In this document: positions 6,936 through 12,019 of the stretch, piece after piece
How the letters are laid out: the number at the start of each line of letters is the position of its first letter
How positions within the stretch are numbered: the stretch's first letter is position 1
Origin: Porphyromonadaceae bacterium UBA2720
GTDB lineage: Bacteria; Bacteroidota; Bacteroidia; Bacteroidales; Muribaculaceae
Length of the DNA: 12,019 nucleotides
Assembly (NCBI GenBank): GCA_002353885.1
Contig: DEKO01000131.1
Location: 8,485-20,503 of the forward strand
Direction: 5' to 3'
Notes under the pieces: generated by a model
Told to the model about the DNA's origin: nothing
The model's database searches: none
What the model saw: the letters and a program-made list of their open reading frames with translations, nothing else
Translations under genes and position numbers: made by a program

Positions 6936-7913
6936 ATGAAGAAAATCTTTACACTTGCAGCAATTGCAATGATGGCATCGACCGCTTGGGCCGATGTGGT
7001 TGTTCTTGACTTGAACAAACCGATGAACCCTACTACGCTGGAGTTTAATGAAAATGGCATTTGGACCGGGTGCTACAACGATGTGGACTACACTTGGTTG
7101 GAATTCGGCGACGACAACGGCGAGTTCATGCTTTCACACCTCATCGATGGTGAGGGCGCGTCTTGGGGTGGCTATTATTGGGATGGTTTCTGCCCGGCTA
7201 AGGGTGGCGACACGACCGATTATGGTACAGCAGGTTCTAGTGACAGTTGGACGACCAACTTTGGCGGCTGCATGGCCGGTGGCGGTTGTGTTGTCGATGA
7301 GGATGGCTCGGTCACGGCCGACCCTGCTCAACCCTACTTGGTGGCATATTATAGTTCTTGGGCAACTGAAGGCCCCAGCAATCAGGTTATGTATGTGGAC
7401 TCCGAGGGCAACACGACATTCCAGCCGGCTGGTGTCTATGTCTGTAACCATCCGTGGCCTTATTATGGCTGCGAGCATGGCGATGGTTTCGCTCGTGCCT
7501 TTGCAGAGGGTGATTATTTCAAACTGACCGCTGTGGGTGTGGATGCCAATGGCAACGAGAAGAGCACCAGCATCAATCTGGTGGAGTTTGCTAATGGCCA
7601 ACTGAATGCGCTCAACGACTGGACTTTCTTCGACCTATCTAGTCTGGGTGAGGTTGAGTCGGTTTATTTCACATTGGATTCGAGCGACAAGGGTGATTAC
7701 GGAATGAACACTGCGACTTACTTCTGTATGGACAAGTTCCAGATTTCTAAAGTCGTAACGGCTGTCGAGAGCAACTTCGCTGTTAAGACTGTGGCAGCCA
7801 CGCTATATGTCAACCTGGCCGGCCAGACCAGCAGTGAGCCCTTCGATGGCGTCAATGTGGTCGTGACTCGCTACAGCGACGGCAGCACCACTGCTACCAA
7901 GGCAGTCTTCTGA
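6936..7913 (+). CDS. DUF4465 secreted protein with T9SS-like C-terminal tail
   Basis: This is a 325-residue exported protein. The signal peptide is MKKIFTLAAIAMMASTAWA, cleaved before DVVV. The body has features of DUF4465, a lectin-like beta-sandwich family common in Bacteroidetes and often near B12 genes: WTGCYNDVDYTWLEFGDDNG, DGEGASWGGYYWDGFCPAKG, a central VAYYSSW, and a late STATYFCMDKFQ-like segment (here NTATYFCMDKFQ). The last 35 or so residues (YVNLAGQTSSEPFDGVNVVV, then TRYSDG and a final AVF) look like a type A T9SS sorting tail (Y.L.G...G.Y.V...G). They closely match the tail of the gene at 8507. It is the last gene of the operon started at 2092. B12-binding BtuH proteins have been described from such Bacteroides loci, but I cannot tell whether this is an equivalent. 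Confidence 0.82.
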   Translation: MKKIFTLAAIAMMASTAWADVVVLDLNKPMNPTTLEFNENGIWTGCYNDVDYTWLEFGDDNGEFMLSHLIDGEGASWGGYYWDGFCPAKGGDTTDYGTAGSSDSWTTNFGGCMAGGGCVVDEDGSVTADPAQPYLVAYYSSWATEGPSNQVMYVDSEGNTTFQPAGVYVCNHPWPYYGCEHGDGFARAFAEGDYFKLTAVGVDANGNEKSTSINLVEFANGQLNALNDWTFFDLSSLGEVESVYFTLDSSDKGDYGMNTATYFCMDKFQISKVVTAVESNFAVKTVAATLYVNLAGQTSSEPFDGVNVVVTRYSDGSTTATKAVF

Positions 7914-7944
7914 ATTAATTCAGAGTTTATAATTCATAATTAAT

Positions 7945-7982
7945 AATGCCCGCCCGGTTGCTTTAGCAGCCAGGTGGGCATT
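7945..7982 (+). terminator. Long hairpin ending the btuB operon
   Basis: A left arm at 7945-7961 (AATGCCCGCCCGGTTGC) and a right arm at 7966-7982 (GCAGCCAGGTGGGCATT) pair over 17 positions around a TTTA loop, with one mismatch and two G-U pairs. It begins 31 bases after the DUF4465 stop. There is no U-tract after it on the + strand, so it is a terminator by position and stability. Bases 7983-8044 beyond it show nothing recognisable. Confidence 0.65.
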
Positions 7983-8044
7983 GTGGTGTAGGGGGGCACT
8001 GGTTGCCATCTGTCCATGTTTTCCATTGTTTTTTGGTGGATGGA

Positions 8045-8076
8045 TTTGCACAGTTCAGTAATTCTTGCTAACTTTG
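8045..8076 (+). promoter_or_regulatory. Bacteroidetes promoter for the second riboswitch transcript
   Basis: TTTG at 8045-8048 and TAACTTTG at 8069-8076 match the -33 (TTTG) and -7 (TAnnTTTG) elements with a 20-base spacer, close to the ideal spacing. Transcription would begin near 8081-8083, a few bases before the aptamer. Confidence 0.78.
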
Positions 8077-8095
8077 CAACCGTTATTGAGAAGTG

Positions 8096-8290
8096 ACAGG
8101 TTTCATGGTCGCATTGTCGACCTTGAATCAAAAGGGAACCAGGTGTGAATCCTGGACAGTACCCGCTGCTGTGAGTCCCCACTCATTTCGTTTCGCACTC
8201 TGAGCCACTGGTTTGTAATCATCCACCGCACGACTACATCATCACCGGGAAGGCGCGAGACGATGGGGGCGAGTCAGAAGACCTGCCTGC
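8096..8290 (+). promoter_or_regulatory. Second cobalamin riboswitch, upstream of the BtuG-like paralogue
   Basis: Conserved blocks in order: ACAGGT (8096-8101, able to pair with ACCTG at 8281-8285), AAAAGGGAACCAGGTGTGAA with TCCTGG, CCCGCTGCTGTGAGTCCCC, GCCACTGG, ACCGGGAAGGC at 8244-8254, and the 3' box GAGTCAGAAGACCTGCC at about 8271-8287. CTGGT (8208-8212) and ACCGG (8244-8248) close a variable apical segment, whose last 12 bases are perfectly complementary to the downstream leader. Repression of the next gene by cobalamin is expected. Confidence 0.93.
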
Positions 8291-8506
8291 CGCTGAGCCT
8301 ATGAGGAAAGTCCACGTGGTATTTGGACTCTGGCCGCAAAATGGATGATGTAGTCAAAAAGCAAACATTTTTTCGATTTGACTCTGACTTAACCGGCATG
8401 GCATGGTGCGTAGTGTCATTGCGTGCGCACTGCATGTTCCCCAAAGGCTTTAAGGGATTGAATGTTAATTGCTAAAATAATGTTTAATTTTTTAAAGTTA
8501 CAACCG
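8291..8506 (+). promoter_or_regulatory. Long leader / expression platform of the second riboswitch
   Basis: About 216 bases separate the aptamer from the ATG at 8507, against 24 in the btuB case. The leader holds a hairpin AGTCCA (8309-8314) / TGGACT (8324-8329), and GATGATGTAGTC (8344-8355), which is the exact complement of 8232-8243 in the aptamer. A short T-run follows at 8368-8373, then a possible imperfect hairpin around 8396-8434 (GCATGGTGCG with CGCACTGCATG). The last 45 bases are A/T-rich. No credible small protein is seen; an in-frame ATG at 8462 would only add a non-signal extension to the next gene. Confidence 0.6.
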
Positions 8507-9775
8507 ATGAAGAAGACGTTACTTCTGAGCGCAGCAATGTGCATGTCGTTGTTTGCCGCAGCGCAAACAACCGAGTTTAACAATGGTTACTTCACCATCA
8601 ATGAGGGGCAGTATGGCAATGAACCCGGACTGCTTAACTTTGTTGATGCCGAGACCGGCGAGGTGCAGACCAAGGTCTACCAGACTGCCAGCGGAAATAC
8701 GCTGGGCATGACCGCACAGTTTGGTACGCTGGCCGACGGCAAGTTGTTTATCTGCTCGAAGCAGAACTTTGGTGACGGTGGCCGTCTGGTGGTGGCTGAT
8801 GCCAAGACCCTGCAGACGCTTGCCAGCTACAAGCAGATTGATGGTGATGCAGACACTCGTGGCATCGGCGTGGTGGTGAGCGCCGGCAAGTTTTTTGTGG
8901 GCACCAACAAGGGGGTCTATGCCTATGACCTCCAGACGCTGCAGCCCCTGGGACTCGTCGAGGGCTCGGCTGTCGAGGGTGGAACCTACAGCCCCGGCTC
9001 GGGCGACATGGTGGTCAGCGGAGGCAAACTCTATGTCGCTGTGCCCGATGGCGTGATGGTCATCGACCCGGCCACGCAATCGGTGGTCACCACTGTCGAG
9101 ATAGCCAGTACTGTGAGTGTCTTTACTGTCGACGACGAGGTCTACGCTGCAGTCAACAGTTGCACATGGGGAACACCCGGTGCCAACGACACCGAGCAAT
9201 TTGTGCTCATCAACGGTGACAACACTGTCGGAACAACCTACACCGTGCCCATGTCGTCGCCCAACAGTTGGTTCACCCCCAAGCCTGTGGCTCCGGCTCA
9301 GATTCCCGGCACTCGTGCCATTGTCTATGGCGCTGGCGAAGGCTCGAAGAACATCTGCAAGTATGACTTCGACACGCAGACTTTCACCAAGGAGTTCATC
9401 ACCTACGACGGCCGTCAGCAGAACTATGGCAATGTCGTGACCACCGACCCCAAGACCGGCGACATTCTCGCATGCACTTTCCAGGGCTACTCGTCGACTA
9501 ACTACTGGTTCAACATCTATGACAGTACCACCGGCGAGGTCAAGAGCAGCATCACGATGCCGGCGCACATGTGGTTCACCTCGCAGATTGTCAAGGCCCT
9601 TGACAAGGATGAGGCCACGGGCATCGATGGGTTGGCCGTGAGCGGTGGCGAGGTGGCGAGTGTGACCTACTGCGACCTGGCCGGGCGCATGAGCAGCAAG
9701 CCATTCAGCGGTGTGAACATTGTGGTCACCCGCTATGCCAGCGGCGCGACGGCCACCAACCGTGTGGTGTTCTAA
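8507..9775 (+). CDS. BtuG-like beta-propeller with T9SS-like tail (DUF5074)
   Basis: ATG 8507 gives 422 residues with a type I signal peptide (MKKTLLLSAAMCMSLFAAAQ). The in-frame ATG at 8462 was rejected because it would put MLIAKIMFNFLKLQP before it. The mature protein starts TTEFNNGYFTINEGQYGNEP, then LLNFVDAETGEV. This is the same opening layout as the lipoprotein at 4410 (F..NE...G.N...L...D) and typical of DUF5074 propellers. Repeated blade strands include GKLFICSKQNFGDGGRLVVAD, GKFFVGTNKGVYAYDLQTL, GKLYVAVPDGVMVIDP and GDILACTFQ. No lipobox is present. Instead residues about 386-422 (YCDLAGRMSSKPFSGVNIVV, TRYASG, final VVF) resemble a T9SS type A tail. Cobalamin-riboswitch control and similarity to BtuG suggest corrinoid binding, which is an inference. 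It appears monocistronic, followed by a strong terminator. Confidence 0.85.
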   Translation: MKKTLLLSAAMCMSLFAAAQTTEFNNGYFTINEGQYGNEPGLLNFVDAETGEVQTKVYQTASGNTLGMTAQFGTLADGKLFICSKQNFGDGGRLVVADAKTLQTLASYKQIDGDADTRGIGVVVSAGKFFVGTNKGVYAYDLQTLQPLGLVEGSAVEGGTYSPGSGDMVVSGGKLYVAVPDGVMVIDPATQSVVTTVEIASTVSVFTVDDEVYAAVNSCTWGTPGANDTEQFVLINGDNTVGTTYTVPMSSPNSWFTPKPVAPAQIPGTRAIVYGAGEGSKNICKYDFDTQTFTKEFITYDGRQQNYGNVVTTDPKTGDILACTFQGYSSTNYWFNIYDSTTGEVKSSITMPAHMWFTSQIVKALDKDEATGIDGLAVSGGEVASVTYCDLAGRMSSKPFSGVNIVVTRYASGATATNRVVF

Positions 9776-9800
9776 AGGCTCAAAGCGAAATTTTGATAAT

Positions 9801-9844
9801 AGTGATAAGCCCCTCATTGCGCATGCAGTGAGGGGCTTATCACT
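9801..9844. terminator. Bidirectional terminator, 20-bp stem
   Basis: Bases 9801-9820 and 9825-9844 pair over 20 positions (AGTGATAAGCCCCTCATTGC with its complement, one G-U pair) around a GCAT loop. The hairpin lies between convergent genes, 25 bases after the propeller stop and 12 bases beyond the SIMPL stop, so it can serve both. Flanking runs are weak (TTTTGATAAT on the left). Confidence 0.88.
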
Positions 9845-9856
9845 AAGTCGGGCCAG

Positions 9857-10564
9857 TCAGTCCTTGAGCGAGTAGGTGATGGTGCTCACCACACGCAGCG
9901 ACTTGATGTAGGGTGTGTGCTCGTCGCGGTCGTTGATGCTGAACACGCCCTGGTCGGCGCTTTCAATCTTGTTGAGCCGGCTGCCGCATTTCTGCGCAAA
10001 CTGGTCGGCCGTTTTCTTGGCGTTCTCGATGGCCTCGTCCATCATCTTGGGCTTGATGTCGCGGAACGACGTGTACTCATAGTTCACCGCGTTGTCATAG
10101 CTCTGCACGATGGCCACACCCTGCTTGAGCAGCTCGCCCTGCTTGGCCATGATGGCACGCACCTTGTCCACCTGGTTGGAGGTCACGGTCACCACGCTCG
10201 TGACATTGTATCGCTCGCTGGCTCGCTCGCTGCTGTAGTCGTTGGCGTTACGGTCGTTGACCTGCGGAGCGTTTACCTCAATTTCCTTGTCGGTCAGTCC
10301 ATTCTGTTTCAGGAATGCCACAATCACGCTGTTCTTGTGATTGATGTCCTCATAGAGCGACTGCAGGTTGTTGCCGGTCTCCTTGGTCACGATGGGCCAC
10401 GTGACCTTGTCGGCGGGCACTTCCATCTCGCTCAGCCCCTTGACAGTGACGCGGCGGTCCTTGTTGACAAAGTTGTCGATGCCGCCTTTGATGCAGAACC
10501 CCAGCACGATGAGGCCCACGGCAATCACCGCAGCCTCGATGATCCAATTTTTTCTCTTTTCCAT
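9857..10564 (-). CDS. SIMPL-domain (DUF541) membrane-anchored protein
   Basis: This is a 235-residue protein read leftward from ATG at 10562-10564. A short basic start (MEKRKN) precedes one membrane segment, WIIEAAVIAVGLIVLGFCI. The rest faces the periplasm and has the SIMPL/DUF541 layout: RRVTVKGLSEMEVPADKVTW, then YEDINHKNSVIVAFLKQNGL, a YNVTSVVTVTSNQVDKVRAI strand-helix unit, and DEAIENAKKTADQFAQKCG ahead of the final strands. Family members such as YggE form ring-like or oligomeric periplasmic/outer-surface assemblies and have been linked to oxidative stress, but the biochemical role is unknown. The length is normal for the family. It is convergent with the B12 gene and has no visible functional link to it. 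No clear promoter is seen upstream. Confidence 0.88.
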   Translation of the reverse strand: MEKRKNWIIEAAVIAVGLIVLGFCIKGGIDNFVNKDRRVTVKGLSEMEVPADKVTWPIVTKETGNNLQSLYEDINHKNSVIVAFLKQNGLTDKEIEVNAPQVNDRNANDYSSERASERYNVTSVVTVTSNQVDKVRAIMAKQGELLKQGVAIVQSYDNAVNYEYTSFRDIKPKMMDEAIENAKKTADQFAQKCGSRLNKIESADQGVFSINDRDEHTPYIKSLRVVSTITYSLKD

Positions 10565-10662
10565 GACGGTAGGTGTTGTTTTTGTTGATGTGTGTCGTTA
10601 GAGTCTCATCCACCGCCATGCAAATCGTGTGCCAACCGTGATGCATTGTCTATTGCTTGTCC

Positions 10663-10737
10663 GGCAAAAAATGGCGATAGCGGTTCCCTAACGCACAAAA
10701 AAATCGCGTTACGGAGCCACTATCGCCGCTTTTTGCC
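10663..10737. repeat. 32-bp imperfect inverted repeat (large hairpin)
   Basis: The left arm 10663-10694 starts GGCAAAAAATGGCGATAG and ends TAACGC. The right arm 10706-10737 starts GCGTTACGGAGCC and ends TTTTTGCC. They match at 27 of 32 positions around an 11-base A-rich loop. TTGT/ACAA flanks (10657-10660 and 10738-10741) can extend the stem past a two-base bulge. It lies about 100 bases upstream of the SIMPL start. It could be a MITE-like or REP-like intergenic element, or a terminator for leftward transcription from nrdG. Confidence 0.8.
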
Positions 10738-10820
10738 ACAATTGGGCCTATTCTTTTGCCAGTTTTGCCTAAACTTCACCTCCACTGGTGAGGCTGTTGA
10801 AAAAGTAATCCTCTTTAGTT

Positions 10821-10922
10821 GTGCCGGATTTGTAATCCGGCACGATAGAGTCCGGGGTTTTCAACCCCGTGCGGATTGCAAATCCGCCCCTCCCATTCGG
10901 CGGGATTTCAAATCCCGCCGAA
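10821..10922. repeat. Array of four REP-like palindromes
   Basis: Four hairpins stand in a row. They are 10821-10843 (GTGCCGGATT-TGT-AATCCGGCAC), 10853-10869 (CGGGGTT-TTC-AACCCCG), 10871-10887 (GCGGATT-GCA-AATCCGC) and 10896-10922 (12-bp stem TTCGGCGGGATT with loop TCA). Each has a perfect stem, a three-base loop and TT/AA next to the loop, but the G/C part of each stem is different. They resemble the short extragenic palindromes associated with REP/RAYT-type Y1 transposases in Bacteroidetes. No transposase is present in this window. Confidence 0.82.
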
Positions 10923-10956
10923 CCAAGCAGCAGATTGTAGCAACTGCCTTATCTTT

Positions 10957-11004
10957 GCCCCCCATTTAGGGGGGGGCGAGGGGGGCTTCCCGCGGCACGC
11001 CGCG
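10957..11004. repeat. C-run/G-run palindrome and adjoining GC hairpin
   Basis: A C-run and a G-run around ATTTA (CCCCCCATTTAGGGGGGGG) form a strong stem, followed by GCGAGGGGGGCTTCC and a second palindrome CGCGGC-AC-GCCGCG at 10991-11004. It is similar in type to the CCCCTC/GAGGGG hairpin at 4425-4441. It is non-coding and probably a dispersed intergenic repeat. Confidence 0.65.
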
Positions 11005-11023
11005 TCCCTGCAATGTGCAAGAA

Positions 11024-11065
11024 TCAATCGGCACATCCCGACCGAAGACAGGATATGCCGATTGA
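11024..11065. repeat. 15-bp inverted repeat with 12-base loop
   Basis: TCAATCGGCACATCC (11024-11038) pairs with GGATATGCCGATTGA (11051-11065) with one mismatch, around the loop CGACCGAAGACA. A small A/T palindrome ATAATAG-T-CTATTAT follows at 11066-11080. There is no gene nearby on either side. It may be an RNA hairpin or a protein-binding palindrome. Confidence 0.65.
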
Positions 11066-11120
11066 ATAATAGTCTATTATATGTAATTGTCTGAAAGTTA
11101 GATGTTTGCGAGAAGCTGGG

Positions 11121-11189
11121 GGTGCTAAATGCCGAGCCGTCTGGTCACAGACGCCCTGTACTGGACAGTATGTAGAAACGCTTAGCATT
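11121..11189 (+). ncRNA. Possible small structured RNA (unidentified)
   Basis: GGTGCTAA (11121-11128) pairs with TTAGCATT (11182-11189), six Watson-Crick and two G-U pairs, enclosing two hairpins: CGTCTG-GTCA-CAGACG (11138-11153) and TACTG-GA-CAGTA (11159-11170). The pattern is a closed multibranch fold. The two G-U pairs would be mismatches in the other orientation, which favours the + strand. The segment is markedly richer in G/C than the A/T-rich DNA to its right. I do not recognise an RNA family, and three short stems can arise by chance. Confidence 0.3.
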
Positions 11190-11297
11190 GGATGTTTCGA
11201 TTTTGTGACAAAAATAGTAAAATTATTTTGATTTCGCCACAAAAAACATTAAAAAACAACAAAAACTACCAAAAAATAGTAGTTTTGCGTCTCAAAG

Positions 11298-11349
11298 CAG
11301 AAATTTTTTTCTGTCACTATTCTGCCTGGCAGAGAGCCCCGTTAGGGGC
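11298..11349. repeat. Cluster of three small hairpins
   Basis: CAGAAA-TTTT-TTTCTG (11298-11313), TCTGCC-T-GGCAGA (11321-11333) and GCCCC-GTTA-GGGGC (11336-11349) follow one another. They are 140 to 190 bases beyond the nrdG stop in the direction of its transcription and could contribute to 3' end formation. The A-rich block 11209-11280 to the left holds no gene. Confidence 0.45.
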
Positions 11350-11376
11350 GTCAGAAAACCCGCCAGTCATCTCCAC

Positions 11377-11456
11377 CACCAAACTCATCAAACCTCATCA
11401 AAGTTCATCAAATTTTTAAGTCAATGTCCTTTGATGGTCTTTGGTGGATTTTGATG
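11377..11456. repeat. Inverted CATCAAA/TTTGATG arrays with 10-base period
   Basis: CATCAAA occurs at 11386, 11396 and 11406, exactly ten bases apart, with a degenerate CACCAAA at 11377. TTTGATG, TTTGGTG and TTTGATG occur at 11430, 11440 and 11450, again ten apart. The two 27-base arms are reverse complements at 21 of 27 positions and enclose a 17-base loop. The structure starts 34 bases after the nrdG stop and may be its 3' terminator or a slippage-derived spacer. Confidence 0.75.
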
Positions 11457-11489
11457 TCTTTTTAGAACTGCGACGTGACGCAGGGCGAG

Positions 11490-11966
11490 CTAAGACAGGA
11501 ACAGGGTGGCGTGGCCCGTGGCCAGCGAGTGGGCCACGTCGATGATGCGCTGGTTGCCGCTGCCGCGGAAGCGCAGACTGGTGTCGCGCTGGGCAAGCAC
11601 AAAGCGCCCCTCGACCACCACGTCGCACAGGCTGGCCACCTCGAGTAGGGCTGGCGAGGCCACAATCTCGTCCCAGGTGTAGCCCGTGTAGCACCACAGG
11701 TTGTAGCCGCCCTGACGGATGCACCGCACCAGCTCGAGCACACACGGGTGCTGCAGCGGGTCGCCCCCGCTCAGCGTCACCGGCGCTTCGTTGTCGTCGA
11801 TGACCCGCATGACCTGGTCCACTGTCATCTCGGTGCCGCCTTGTGGATCCCATGACTGCGGATTGTGGCATCCTGGGCAGTGGTGGCTGCACCCAGCCAG
11901 ATAGACCGAGGTGCGCAGCCCCGGCCCATCCACGCTGGTCCCCTCGACGATTCTTAAAACTCTCAT
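11490..11966 (-). CDS. nrdG: Anaerobic ribonucleoside-triphosphate reductase activating protein
   Basis: This is a 158-residue radical-SAM protein read leftward from ATG 11964-11966, preceded by AAGG. The N-terminus MRVLRIVEGTSVDGPGLRTS leads into AGCSHHCPGCHNPQSWD, with the CxxxCxxC cluster ligands at residues 26, 30 and 33. The NrdG signature continues with VTLSGGDPLQHP (the SAM-binding GGD/E motif), LWCYTGYTWDEI and VVEGRFVLAQRDTSLRFRGS, then NQRIIDV. NrdG cleaves S-adenosylmethionine and installs the glycyl radical on NrdD, allowing deoxynucleotide synthesis without oxygen, which fits an anaerobe. Length and motifs are complete. nrdD is usually upstream and would lie beyond the right edge. 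Confidence 0.96.
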   Translation of the reverse strand: MRVLRIVEGTSVDGPGLRTSVYLAGCSHHCPGCHNPQSWDPQGGTEMTVDQVMRVIDDNEAPVTLSGGDPLQHPCVLELVRCIRQGGYNLWCYTGYTWDEIVASPALLEVASLCDVVVEGRFVLAQRDTSLRFRGSGNQRIIDVAHSLATGHATLFLS

Positions 11967-12019
11967 CCTTAATCAAGAAACAAGGGTCAAGAAGCAAGAA
12001 TTATGCATTGTGCATTATG
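11967..12019. repeat. A/T-rich spacer repeats upstream of nrdG
   Basis: AATCAAGAAACAAGGGTCAAGAAGC contains direct CAAGAA units, followed by AATTATGCATTGTGCATTATG, a relative of the CAATGCACAATT units at 4366-4404 in inverse orientation. No promoter consensus is evident. The window ends inside this spacer. Confidence 0.55.

Noticed and set aside
8302..8313. GAGGAAAGTCC resembling the RNase P RNA signature
   Set aside because: Only this short match is present; the rest of the RNase P core is absent and the site is in a riboswitch leader.
8519..9817. 432-codon open frame on the - strand opposite the second propeller gene
   Set aside because: Composition is that of an antisense shadow (His/Val/Gly/Asp-rich, no motif or signal), while the + strand gene has a signal peptide, propeller repeats, a tail and a riboswitch.
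9917..10588. 223-codon open frame on the + strand opposite the SIMPL gene
   Set aside because: Leu/Val/His-rich shadow; the - strand frame has the SIMPL domain and a membrane anchor.
10821..10922. CRISPR or integron attC array
   Set aside because: Stems differ in every unit, spacing is irregular, and there are no spacers, cassette genes or integrase.
10592..10969. 125-codon + strand frame through the palindrome region
   Set aside because: It translates the inverted repeat and REP-like palindromes; no plausible protein features.
11416..11997. 193-codon frame on the - strand overlapping nrdG
   Set aside because: Out of frame with the clear radical-SAM protein and low-complexity Arg/Ala/Pro; it begins and ends in repeat DNA.

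Overview
The window looks like chromosomal DNA of a Bacteroidales bacterium, probably of the Prevotellaceae/Muribaculaceae side. The evidence is a polysaccharide-locus tail (GH18 plus DUF1735/LamG lipoprotein), TAnnTTTG-type promoters, starts with little Shine-Dalgarno sequence, lipoproteins with acidic residues after the lipid cysteine, T9SS-like C-terminal tails, and many short A/T-rich or palindromic intergenic repeats. The genus cannot be fixed from the sequence alone.

Layout. (1) 1-1829, + strand: the 3' end of a glycan-degradation locus, with a GH18 endoglycosidase cut by the window edge and a DUF1735 + LamG surface lipoprotein. A 22-unit heptamer array that folds back on itself follows. 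(2) 2092-7982, + strand: a promoter and a cobalamin riboswitch, then a four-gene cluster: a BtuB-type TonB-dependent receptor, a BtuG-like beta-propeller lipoprotein, a secreted protein ending in a dockerin-like repeat, and a DUF4465 protein with a T9SS-like tail. A long hairpin closes it. (3) 8045-9844, + strand: a second promoter and cobalamin riboswitch with a long leader, then one gene, a second BtuG/DUF5074-like propeller. This one has an ordinary signal peptide and a T9SS-like tail instead of a lipid anchor. A 20-bp bidirectional terminator ends it. (4) 9857-10564, - strand: a membrane-anchored SIMPL/DUF541 protein. (5) 10565-11489: about 0.9 kb with no credible gene, packed with palindromes and inverted repeats plus one possible structured RNA. 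(6) 11490-11966, - strand: nrdG, the activase of anaerobic ribonucleotide reductase.

How it works together. The central 6 kb reads as a vitamin B12 capture system under B12 repression. The lipid-anchored propeller would hand corrinoid to the BtuB barrel. Three further exported proteins share the regulon but carry different C-terminal or anchoring modules: a dockerin-like repeat on one and a T9SS-like tail on two. Roles of those three are inferred from co-regulation, not shown by sequence. The most unusual points are the differently anchored BtuG-like paralogues, the shared C-terminal tail on unrelated proteins, and a 12-nt perfect complementarity between the variable apical part of the second riboswitch and its leader.
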